Assembly (NCBI GenBank): GCA_029935325.1
Contig: JAOZKO010000021.1
Location: 12,020-17,549, forward strand
From: Bacteroidales bacterium
GTDB lineage: Bacteria; Bacteroidota; Bacteroidia; Bacteroidales; UBA1556
Direction: 5' to 3'
DNA: 5,530 bases
Under the pieces are notes generated by a model. That model worked only from the letters and a program-made list of their open reading frames with translations. It was not told where the DNA came from and ran no database searches. This document shows positions 1 through 5,525 of this stretch, piece by piece (positions within the stretch are counted from its first letter, which is position 1; each line of letters begins with the position of its first letter). Made by a program: the position numbers and the translations under genes.

Positions 1-63
1 AGAAAGAAGATAATTTGCGAAAATCAGTTAAATCCGTGTTATCAGCGTTCCAAAAGAGTGAAG
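1..63. repeat. Intergenic direct repeat, copy 1
   Basis: Positions 1-55 are identical to 139-193, and the match continues with two mismatches to 63/201, so two copies lie 138 bp apart. Inside each copy is a degenerate 9-bp rhythm: ATCAGTT at 23, ATCCGTG at 32 and ATCAGCG at 41, with a weaker ATTTGCG at 13. On the other strand this reads as the ACGGATTTAACTGATT type of sequence that I recall as a dispersed intergenic element in Bacteroidetes genomes; that recollection was not checked. No reading frame or RNA gene is visible. The copy begins at the window edge, so it may extend further left. Confidence 0.85.
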
Positions 64-72
64 TTGTGAAAA

Positions 73-128
73 GGAGAAAAGGTGAAGAGGAGAACTGGAG
101 AACTTGAGAAAAGGAGACAAGGAGAAAT
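73..128. repeat. 8-bp periodic purine-rich array (GGAGAANN units)
   Basis: Seven consecutive 8-base units start at 73, 81, 89, 97, 105, 113 and 121: GGAGAAAA, GGTGAAGA, GGAGAACT, GGAGAACT, TGAGAAAA, GGAGACAA and GGAGAAAT. The spacing is exact although the units have diverged. The array fills the space between the two copies of the 55-63 bp direct repeat, so repeat plus array form a 138-bp module. It has no coding potential, and its function is unknown. Confidence 0.75.
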
Positions 129-138
129 TACGAGAAAT

Positions 139-201
139 AGAAAGAAGATAATTTGCGAAAATCAGTTAAATCCGTGTTATCAGCGTTCCAAAAAAGCGAA
201 G
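139..201. repeat. Intergenic direct repeat, copy 2
   Basis: This is the second copy of the element at 1-63: the first 55 bases are identical, followed by two mismatches in the next eight. It ends only 4 bp from the stop codon of the minus-strand YihY-family gene (stop at 206-208), so it would lie in the 3' untranslated region of that transcript. The T-run seen on the minus strand just after the gene is not preceded by a convincing stem, so I do not call an intrinsic terminator here. Confidence 0.85.
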
Positions 202-205
202 CATC

Positions 206-1153
206 TTAGCTATCTTGATTCTTCAACGGTAATTGCTCTGAGTCTTTAGCAGCAACAATGGAAGTATTAATTTCAAAACCGATTAGTAGAATAAATGCAT
301 TTATGTAAATCCACAATAAAACAATCAATAAAGTACCAATTGAGCCATAAAGCACATTATATTTTCCAAAATTATTGATATACATATTGAATAAATAAAT
401 TACCAATACTATTATTATGGTGGAAAATGTAGAGCCTGCGGAGATTAATCTAAATTGTTTGCGGTGTTTGGGTGCATAATAATATAAAAATGATACCATA
501 AAAAATATCATTCCCAAAAACAAAATCCAATCACCAACTAATATTAGATAGTAAATAAATTCATTTTTTATAAAGTCGTATTCCAATAAAAAATTCAAAA
601 CATACTTTTCCATAATAAAGGCACTAATAACAATAATTGTTGTCAGAAAAAACATTCCAACAAGTACTAATGATACCATTTGCAGATTAAAAAAAGGTCG
701 ATCTTCTTTAATATGAATAGAAGCATTAAATGCAATAATAATACTCTTAAAGCCATTGCTTGAAAAGAAAAGTGCTAGAATAAATCCCAATGACAAAACT
801 CCACTATGTGGAAGAATAATAATACTATCGATAACCTCTAATACAGACTCATCGGTAGCATCAGGCAAAGCCCGCTCAATAAGTCTAATCAATTCATCTT
901 GAAATCCTTCAATGGGAATAAACGGAATCAGAGTAAAGAAGAAAAGTAAAGTTGGGAAAAGTGCTAAAAAGAAACTAAAGCTTACTGCAGAAGCTCTTTG
1001 AGCAATGTCTCCATCTATTATTGCTTTTATAAATAATCTTAAAACATTAAATATAGGCACACCATCAAAACCAGGAATAGTTGCTCTTTTTGCCATTATG
1101 GTTAGTTTCCTAATGGTTCTATTATTCTGAACTATTTCTAGTATTTTTCCCAT
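206..1153 (-). CDS. YihY/BrkB-family inner-membrane protein
   Basis: This 315-residue polytopic membrane protein belongs to the YihY/virulence factor BrkB (UPF0761) family. Homologues were once called ribonuclease BN, a name now considered wrong; the real role is unresolved. Family signatures are visible in order: RASAVSFSFFLALFP (about 53-67), the SSNGFKSIIIAFNASI segment (131-146) followed by the basic/acidic turn at 149-152, and the C-terminal YGSIGTLLIVLLWIYINAFI (269-288) leading to GFEIN (292-296). About six hydrophobic segments can be read, near 55-78, 117-140, 158-181, 199-225, 238-258 and 270-295. It is the last gene of the operon. Its ATG lies 3 bp after the nadC stop (TAG AAA ATG) with no clear Shine-Dalgarno sequence, which suggests translational coupling. 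Met20 is a possible alternative start, but the Met1 start fits the tight junction better. Confidence 0.92.
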   Translation of the reverse strand: MGKILEIVQNNRTIRKLTIMAKRATIPGFDGVPIFNVLRLFIKAIIDGDIAQRASAVSFSFFLALFPTLLFFFTLIPFIPIEGFQDELIRLIERALPDATDESVLEVIDSIIILPHSGVLSLGFILALFFSSNGFKSIIIAFNASIHIKEDRPFFNLQMVSLVLVGMFFLTTIIVISAFIMEKYVLNFLLEYDFIKNEFIYYLILVGDWILFLGMIFFMVSFLYYYAPKHRKQFRLISAGSTFSTIIIVLVIYLFNMYINNFGKYNVLYGSIGTLLIVLLWIYINAFILLIGFEINTSIVAAKDSEQLPLKNQDS

Positions 1154-1156
1154 TTT

Positions 1157-1990
1157 CTAATCAGATAGTAAGCTCATGTCCAAACTATTAATATGGTGAG
1201 TTAAAGCACCAACGCTGATATAGTCAACACCTGTTTCGGCATAGGCTCTAATACTTTGTTCAGTAATTCCACCAGATGCCTCTGTTTCATATTTCTTATT
1301 AATTCTTATGAGAGCCTTTTTAAGTCTTGCTGGAGTAAAGTTGTCAAGCATAATTCGGTCTATTCCTCCTTTTTCCATAACCTTTTCAAGCTCAATCTCA
1401 TCTCTAACTTCAATTTCTACTTTTAGATTTAGCTTATTTGCTTTCAAATAGGAATTGCATGCATCAATAGCTTTTTCAATGCCTCCGGCAAAATCAATAT
1501 GATTATCCTTAATCATTACCATATCGTAAAGCGCAAAGCGATGATTTTCTCCTCCACCAACTTTTACCGAATATTTTTCCAATTCGCGCAATAGTGGAGT
1601 GGTTTTTCTTGTGTCAAGAATCTTTGTTGTAGTGCCTTCAAGTATTTTTACCAATCGATTGGTAGCAGTAGCAATTCCGCTCATTCGTTGCATAAAATTA
1701 AGTGCTAAACGCTCAGCTGTAAGAATTGAAATAGAAGACCCACTTACTTTAAAACCAATATCACCAGGTTTAACTTTTGTGCCATCCTCTAGCAATTTAG
1801 TAAATTCAAGACTGGAATCTACCATCTCAAAAACTCTTTTGGCAATATCTACACCTGCTAATATCCCTGTTTCCTTAACAATAAGTTTAGCTTTGTTTTG
1901 AGCTGTTTGGGGGATTGTAGAAAGCGAAGTATGATCACCACTGCCAACATCTTCAGCTATGGCTTCCTTTATTATATTATCTATATTCAT
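1157..1990 (-). CDS. nadC: Nicotinate-nucleotide diphosphorylase (carboxylating), NadC
   Basis: Quinolinate phosphoribosyltransferase converts quinolinate and PRPP to nicotinate mononucleotide, CO2 and pyrophosphate, a cytosolic step of de novo NAD synthesis. At 277 residues it has the normal family length. Visible motifs are EDVGSGDHTS (13-22), GILAGVDIA (42-50), AERLALNFMQRMSGIAT (92-108), DTRKTTP (126-132), GGGENHR (145-151), MIKDNH (159-164), EIEV (192-195), LDNF (215-218), SGG (239-241) and SVGALTH (259-265). By family knowledge, Arg102, Arg128, Lys129, His150, Arg151 and Lys161 are the expected PRPP/quinolinate-contacting basic residues, and all are present, so it should be active. It is the middle gene of the operon: its ATG follows the DUF4783 stop by 3 bp, and its stop precedes the YihY-family gene by 3 bp. 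No nadA or nadB lies in the window. Confidence 0.97.
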   Translation of the reverse strand: MNIDNIIKEAIAEDVGSGDHTSLSTIPQTAQNKAKLIVKETGILAGVDIAKRVFEMVDSSLEFTKLLEDGTKVKPGDIGFKVSGSSISILTAERLALNFMQRMSGIATATNRLVKILEGTTTKILDTRKTTPLLRELEKYSVKVGGGENHRFALYDMVMIKDNHIDFAGGIEKAIDACNSYLKANKLNLKVEIEVRDEIELEKVMEKGGIDRIMLDNFTPARLKKALIRINKKYETEASGGITEQSIRAYAETGVDYISVGALTHHINSLDMSLLSD

Positions 1991-1993
1991 ATT

Positions 1994-2443
1994 CTAAATT
2001 AATTCAAATTCAATTAGATGAAGGTATGCTTTGCTGTCAATTAGCGTAATAAGCATATATACTTGATATTTCACACCAGTTGTTGTAATCATTTCTCCAA
2101 TAATAAATTCTGCTCCACCAGTTGATTTCCCAGTCTGTTTTACATTAAAAGATTGGAGTTTGTTTTTCTGCAGAAATTTTCGAATTACCATTGACGCTTG
2201 AGTTTTACTATAGGAGTTTTCCTCATCTGGTAGTGCAATCTCAATTGGATCGCTGAAAGTCTTTACAAATGCATCAATGTCGTTATTCTTTAGTGCTTTA
2301 ACACAGGATTCCTTAACTTCTTTTACTGTAGAATTTTGCGCAATGGCAATACTACTAACTGAAAATAAGACAAATAATAGCATGACAACTCTAGCTGCCT
2401 TTCTATTTATAACGTTTAACTTAATACTCTTCAATTGATACAT
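1994..2443 (-). CDS. DUF4783-type secreted/periplasmic protein
   Basis: This is a small exported protein of 149 residues resembling the DUF4783 family, which I know as a Bacteroidetes family with an NTF2-like appearance and no established function. The N-terminus has basic residues (RKAAR, 14-18), a hydrophobic stretch (19-35) and an A-I-A motif at 33-35 followed by Gln36, which fits cleavage by signal peptidase I. There is no lipobox cysteine. The mature part shows the family pattern: an early helix with KALKNNDIDAF (49-59), FSDPIEIALPDEENSYSKTQA (63-83), RKFLQKN (88-94) and GAEFIIGEM (110-118). I chose the ATG at 2441-2443. A longer reading from a GTG at 2497 adds 18 residues, but that GTG is only about 10 bases from the transcription start predicted by the upstream promoter, and the extra residues do not resemble a signal sequence. 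It is the first gene of the operon with nadC and the YihY-family gene. The family assignment is by eye. Confidence 0.82.
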   Translation of the reverse strand: MYQLKSIKLNVINRKAARVVMLLFVLFSVSSIAIAQNSTVKEVKESCVKALKNNDIDAFVKTFSDPIEIALPDEENSYSKTQASMVIRKFLQKNKLQSFNVKQTGKSTGGAEFIIGEMITTTGVKYQVYMLITLIDSKAYLHLIEFELI

Positions 2444-2513
2444 CTTTATTGGTTTTGATTTGCAACAATATTTTGTGCTTTGATTAATTGCAAGCACCGT
2501 GCCAGTGAAAGGG

Positions 2514-2545
2514 CAAAATTAATGAATTAATATTATAATGACAAA
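2514..2545 (-). promoter_or_regulatory. Bacteroidetes-type promoter for the DUF4783-nadC-yihY operon
   Basis: Read on the minus strand, TTTG (2545-2542) is followed by a 20-bp spacer and TAATTTTG (2521-2514). This matches the Bacteroidetes primary sigma factor consensus TTTG / about 20 bp / TAnnTTTG at both elements. Transcription would start near 2508, leaving a leader of about 65 nt before the ATG at 2443. It is the only good promoter found upstream of the three tightly packed genes, so it probably drives all of them. Confidence 0.72.
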
Positions 2546-2586
2546 TGTGATTTATATTTATGATTTGGAGAGGGAGGGAAGAGGGG

Positions 2587-2612
2587 TTCACCTTCGCTAA
2601 GGCTTCGGTGGA
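2587..2612. repeat. Short imperfect hairpin element (CTTCG-rich)
   Basis: TTCACC (2587-2592) can pair with GGTGGA (2607-2612), with one G-T pair, around a 14-base loop. An alternative inner stem is CCTT (2591-2594) with AAGG (2599-2602). The core CTTCGCTAAGGCTTCGG resembles a small GC-richer element I recall scattered between genes in Bacteroidetes genomes; I did not verify this. It interrupts an otherwise purine-only stretch and lies upstream of the operon promoter. Confidence 0.45.
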
Positions 2613-2761
2613 GGAAAGAGGAAAGGAAAGAGGAAAGAGAAAAAGAGGAAAGAGGAAAGAGAAAAAGAGGAAAGAGGAAAGAGAAAAAGAGAAAAAGAGG
2701 AAAGAGGAAAGGAGGAAAAAAAGAGAAAATGAGAAAAAGAGAAAATGAGAAAAGAAAAGAG
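2610..2761. repeat. Homopurine low-complexity tract with 7/8-bp and 22-bp periodicity
   Basis: Positions 2610-2729 contain 120 consecutive purines on the plus strand. With two T interruptions (2730 and 2746) the purine tract continues to 2761. It is built from GAGGAAA (7 bp) and GAGAAAAA (8 bp) words. The order GAGGAAA-GAGGAAA-GAGAAAAA forms a 22-bp unit repeated exactly at 2645-2666 and 2667-2688, with partial units on both sides. The reading frame that crosses it encodes only a Lys/Glu/Arg-rich low-complexity peptide, so I do not call a gene. It lies between the operon promoter at 2514-2545 and the 10-bp array. Confidence 0.9.
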
Positions 2762-2770
2762 TAACTACTT

Positions 2771-2870
2771 TACCATCCTTTACAATTCCTTACAATCCCT
2801 TACCATCCTTTACAATTCCTTTACAATTCCTTACAACCTTTTACCACTATTTACAATCCCATACAATCCC
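2771..2870. repeat. 10-bp periodic array (TACAATYCCT units)
   Basis: TAC begins at 2771, 2781, 2791, 2801, 2811, 2822, 2832, 2842, 2852 and 2862. That is ten units spaced 10 bp apart with a single 1-bp slip after the fifth. Most units fit TACAATYCCT or TACCATCCTT. The 20 bp at 2771-2790 recur exactly at 2801-2820, giving a 30-bp higher-order repeat. The array ends about 34 bp from the stop codon of the minus-strand MscS gene, so on that transcript it would appear in the 3' region as repeated GGGATTGTA-like words. No coding function is visible. Confidence 0.88.
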
Positions 2871-2904
2871 TTTCGCCGTAGAGATTGGCGTTTTCAGGTA
2901 GTCA

Positions 2905-3741
2905 CTACATATTCCAAACAGTACGTTGTGGAAATGGAATAGTGATATTCTCTTTTCTAAATTCCTGATCTATCTTAAAGCGCAAATCGCTTAAAACAAA
3001 TTCTTTTCTAAAGACTTCCTTTGTCCAGAAAAGTAATTTAAAATCCAAGGAGCTATCACCAAAATCAGCAAAATTTACAGTAGGCTTAGGTGAAGGCAAT
3101 ATCTTATCACTTTCGCTTGCTGCTTTTAGGAGTATCTCTTTAACTTTTTCTACGTCAGAGCCGTATGCAACACCAATTTTTAAATCAATACGTACACGAG
3201 TAAAATCTAATGTCCAATTAATTACATTTTCTTCAATAAATTTGGAATTAGGAACTATCATATTTACATCGTCGCGAGTTATAACTCTTGACGTTCGTAA
3301 ATTAATATCAAGCACCTTTCCCAATACATCACCCACTTCAACTATATCACCAACACGAATTACTTTGCCAAATAATATAAGTACTCCACTGAGAATATCC
3401 TTAAAAATATTTTGTAATCCAAAGCCAACACCTACCATCAGAGCAGCTGAACTTGTCCATAGAATTGTTGTGTTTATTCCTAGGCTAGACATTATCATTA
3501 TTACTATAATGCCGATTAATAAATATTTAATTATTTGGTAAATTGACATTACATCACCATGGTGCAATCCTCGGGACTTAATCTGATATTTAATAAACTT
3601 CTTTATTAGAAAAAGTATCAGTTGAAGAATTAATAAAAGAAATGCTATTTTAACAAATGAATAAATACTGATATCCACACCTTTGATAGAATAGATTGGA
3701 CTTACAATAAGTTCTAAAATTTCACCGAGTTTTTCCTTCAT
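2905..3741 (-). CDS. MscS-family small mechanosensitive ion channel
   Basis: This 278-residue protein is close in length to E. coli MscS and has the minimal three-helix layout. Hydrophobic helices lie near 27-50, 68-88 and 91-125. The third is the Gly/Ala-containing pore helix, with VGVGFGLQNIFKDILSGVLILF (103-124). It is followed by the beta domain signature: KVIRVGDIVEVGDVLGKVLDI (126-146), then the TSRVITRDD and IVPNSKFIEENVINW stretches (150-176). The C-terminal alpha/beta domain ends with IPFPQRTVW (268-276), the family's usual terminus. By family knowledge, such channels sit in the cytoplasmic membrane and open under membrane tension to release solutes during hypo-osmotic shock. It appears to be transcribed alone. 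The next minus-strand gene is more than 400 bp downstream, and a -7-like element lies just upstream of its ATG. MscS paralogues are common, so I give no gene symbol. Confidence 0.95.
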   Translation of the reverse strand: MKEKLGEILELIVSPIYSIKGVDISIYSFVKIAFLLLILQLILFLIKKFIKYQIKSRGLHHGDVMSIYQIIKYLLIGIIVIMIMSSLGINTTILWTSSAALMVGVGFGLQNIFKDILSGVLILFGKVIRVGDIVEVGDVLGKVLDINLRTSRVITRDDVNMIVPNSKFIEENVINWTLDFTRVRIDLKIGVAYGSDVEKVKEILLKAASESDKILPSPKPTVNFADFGDSSLDFKLLFWTKEVFRKEFVLSDLRFKIDQEFRKENITIPFPQRTVWNM

Positions 3742-3764
3742 TGGACTTTGATTAAATGATTTTA

Positions 3765-3796
3765 CAAAAGTATGAAAACTAAAGTGATTCTATAAA
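3765..3796 (-). promoter_or_regulatory. Probable promoter of the MscS gene
   Basis: On the minus strand, TACTTTTG (3772-3765) fits the Bacteroidetes -7 consensus TAnnTTTG. TTTA (3796-3793), one base off the TTTG -33 element, lies exactly 20 bp upstream. The predicted transcript would have a leader of about 15-20 nt before the ATG at 3741. The -33 element overlaps a dyad, TGATT-N5-AATCA (3785-3799). Confidence 0.6.
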
Positions 3797-3925
3797 TCAT
3801 AAAAGAACTATTTTTCGAATATTCACAACAAATCTAGGAATACCATTGTTTTTAGATTGGACTCATGATTTAGAAAAAGAATATTTAATGACAAATACTA
3901 TATAAAACCAAATCCAATAAACCCA

Positions 3926-3933
3926 TATCTTTG
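3926..3933 (+). promoter_or_regulatory. -7 promoter element for lipB-lipA
   Basis: TATCTTTG followed by C matches the Bacteroidetes -7 element TAnnTTTG. No TTTG or TTG lies at the expected distance upstream; that region is AT-rich (around 3898-3908). Initiation near 3940 would give a leader of only about 12 nt before the ATG at 3952. The element matters for the start choice, because a longer lipB frame would begin at TTG 3931, inside this box. Confidence 0.55.
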
Positions 3934-3951
3934 CGCATCAAAATACAAGCA

Positions 3952-4656
3952 ATGCAAGCAAAAGTACTTTTTAAGGATTTAGGAATAATAGACTATCAGG
4001 AAGCATGGGATTTACAAGAAGATATTTTCAAAAATTCGATGCAAGAAAAACTAGATAATTATAAAAGAGATGCTGATAATCAACAGGAGAACTCTTATAA
4101 TCTATTGTTTTGTGAGCACCCACATGTTTATACATTAGGCAAAAGTGGCGAGGAGCAAAACCTTTTAATTGACAGCATACAATTGCAAGCCAAGAATGCT
4201 AAATTCTACAAAATAAATAGGGGAGGAGATATCACATATCATGGACCCGGGCAAATAGTAGGTTATCCTATTCTTGACCTCGAGGCTTTTGATTTAGGTA
4301 TAAAAGCCTATATTCATTTATTAGAGGAAGCAATTATTAAAACAATTGCCTACTATGGAATTAAGGGTGAGCGATTAGAAGGAGCAACTGGAGTTTGGCT
4401 TGATACTAAAGTGCCAGGAAAAGTTAGAAAAATTAGTGCAATTGGTGTGCGAGCAAGTAGATATATAACAATGCACGGTTTTGCCTTTAATGTAAATACT
4501 GATTTAAACTATTTTGGCTATATCAACCCTTGTGGCTTTGTGGATAAGGGTGTAACTTCTCTGGAAAAAGAGCTTGGGAGGATAATGGATATGGATGAGG
4601 TTAAGAACTTGCTTTTGCAAAATCTTACTGAAGTATTTGCTTGGAAAAAATTATAA
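3952..4656 (+). CDS. lipB: Lipoyl(octanoyl) transferase LipB
   Basis: LipB transfers octanoyl from octanoyl-ACP to a specific lysine on lipoyl domains (E2 subunits, glycine cleavage H protein), the first step of endogenous lipoate synthesis in the cytosol. From the ATG at 3952 it has 234 residues, normal for the family. Motifs are EHPHVYTLGKSG (55-66), RGGDITYHGPGQ (90-101), GYPILDL (104-110), ATGVWLD (145-151), KISAIGVRASR (160-170), MHGFAFNVNTDL (174-185) and INPCG (191-195). The expected catalytic pair is Lys160 and Cys194, and both are present. A longer frame starts at TTG 3931, adding MRIKIQA, but that codon lies within the -7 promoter element, so the ATG is preferred. It is followed after 14 bp by lipA, forming a two-gene operon. 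Confidence 0.96.
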   Translation: MQAKVLFKDLGIIDYQEAWDLQEDIFKNSMQEKLDNYKRDADNQQENSYNLLFCEHPHVYTLGKSGEEQNLLIDSIQLQAKNAKFYKINRGGDITYHGPGQIVGYPILDLEAFDLGIKAYIHLLEEAIIKTIAYYGIKGERLEGATGVWLDTKVPGKVRKISAIGVRASRYITMHGFAFNVNTDLNYFGYINPCGFVDKGVTSLEKELGRIMDMDEVKNLLLQNLTEVFAWKKL

Positions 4657-4670
4657 TTATAGAAAGTTTA

Positions 4671-5525
4671 ATGGAAAAGCCAAAGATACAACGCAAACCA
4701 AAATGGATGAAAAGTCCATTGCCATCAGGGCGCACATATATTGATGTAAAAGATATTGTTGCAAAAAACAGACTTAACACCATTTGTACAAGTGGAAATT
4801 GCCCTAATATGGGCGAATGCTGGAATGCAGGTACTGCAACTTTTATGATCCTTGGTGATATTTGCACAAGGTCGTGTGGGTTTTGTAATACCAAAACAGG
4901 AAAACCACTAGCAGTAGATTATGATGAGCCAAATAGAATCGCTGACTCGGTTGAAAAGATGAAGCTTAAGCATTGTGTTTTAACCTCTGTTGACAGAGAC
5001 GATTTAGAGGATGGTGGAGCAGAGATTTGGGCATTGACAATTCAAGAAATCAAAAAGCGAACACCAAATGTTACTATTGAAGGTTTAATTCCAGATTTTA
5101 GTGGTAACGAGAAATTGGTACAAACAGTGATTGATGCTGGTGCGGAAGTTATTTCCCATAATATGGAGACAGTTAGGCGATTAACACCAAGTACACGTAC
5201 AAAAGCAAAATATGAAACAAGCCTAGAAGTTATCGGTATTATTTCTAAATCTATAGCTCGATCAAAATCAGGAATTATGCTTGGCATTGGAGAAACTCCA
5301 GAAGAGGTAGTTGAGACAATGAAAGATTTGCGAGCGGTAGGATGCGAGGTAATAACCATTGGTCAATATTTGCAACCGACCCCAAAGCACTTACCAATAA
5401 TTGAATTTATTACCCCAGAGGTTTTCAAGCATTATGAAGATTTAGGTTTAAAAATGGGTTTTAAATTTGTGGAAAGTGGGCCTTTAGTACGCTCTTCTTA
5501 TCATGCTGAGAAGCATGTTTTGTAG
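4671..5525 (+). CDS. lipA: Lipoyl synthase LipA (radical SAM)
   Basis: LipA inserts two sulfur atoms at C6 and C8 of protein-bound octanoyl groups, completing the lipoyl cofactor. From the ATG at 4671 it has 284 residues, a usual length. The auxiliary 4Fe-4S cluster motif is Cys39-X4-Cys44-X5-Cys50 (in CTSGNCPNMGEC). The radical SAM cluster motif is Cys65-X3-Cys69-X2-Cys72 (in ICTRSCGFC). Other family features are RKPKWMK near the N-terminus, SVDRDDLEDGGA (106-117), ISHNMETV (161-168), GIGET (205-209), QYLQPTPKHLP (232-242) and the C-terminal RSSYHAE (274-280), whose serine binds the auxiliary cluster in known structures. All are intact, so it should be functional. A TTG at 4641 could add ten residues and overlap lipB by 16 bp, but the extension (MEKIIIIESL) does not look like the family N-terminus. 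The gene ends 5 bp before the window edge. Confidence 0.97.
   Translation: MEKPKIQRKPKWMKSPLPSGRTYIDVKDIVAKNRLNTICTSGNCPNMGECWNAGTATFMILGDICTRSCGFCNTKTGKPLAVDYDEPNRIADSVEKMKLKHCVLTSVDRDDLEDGGAEIWALTIQEIKKRTPNVTIEGLIPDFSGNEKLVQTVIDAGAEVISHNMETVRRLTPSTRTKAKYETSLEVIGIISKSIARSKSGIMLGIGETPEEVVETMKDLRAVGCEVITIGQYLQPTPKHLPIIEFITPEVFKHYEDLGLKMGFKFVESGPLVRSSYHAEKHVL

Noticed and set aside
1..201. CRISPR array
   Set aside because: There are only two copies of a 55-63 bp unit; the sequence between them is itself an 8-bp repeat rather than a unique spacer, and no cas genes are present.
189..208. Possible intrinsic terminator after the YihY-family gene (T-run on the minus strand)
   Set aside because: A run of six T follows GCTTCGC, but that can form at most a two-pair stem, too weak for a terminator hairpin.
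1599..1901. Plus-strand 100-residue frame inside nadC
   Set aside because: It is antisense to a strongly conserved enzyme gene and has no family features of its own.
2444..2497. Longer DUF4783 start at GTG 2497
   Set aside because: It would start about 10 bases from the predicted transcription start and put 18 non-signal-like residues, including two cysteines, before a good signal peptide; ATG 2443 fits better.
2560..2748. Plus-strand reading frame of 62 residues rich in Lys, Glu and Arg
   Set aside because: It is a translation of the homopurine tract (GAG, GAA, AAA, AGG codons), with no ribosome binding site, family resemblance or balanced composition. The absence of stops follows from base composition.
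2745..2942. Plus-strand reading frame of 65 residues through the 10-bp array
   Set aside because: Its peptide is the repeated translation of the TACAATYCCT units, and it runs into the 3' end of the MscS gene on the opposite strand. It has no recognisable domain.
3242..3541. Plus-strand 99-residue frame inside the MscS gene
   Set aside because: It is antisense to the beta domain and pore helix region of the channel gene; its Ser/Thr/Ile-rich peptide is a shadow.
4625..5359. Two minus-strand frames (4625-4894 and 5042-5359) opposite lipA
   Set aside because: Both are antisense to the radical SAM core of LipA, with no promoter, ribosome site or recognisable motif.
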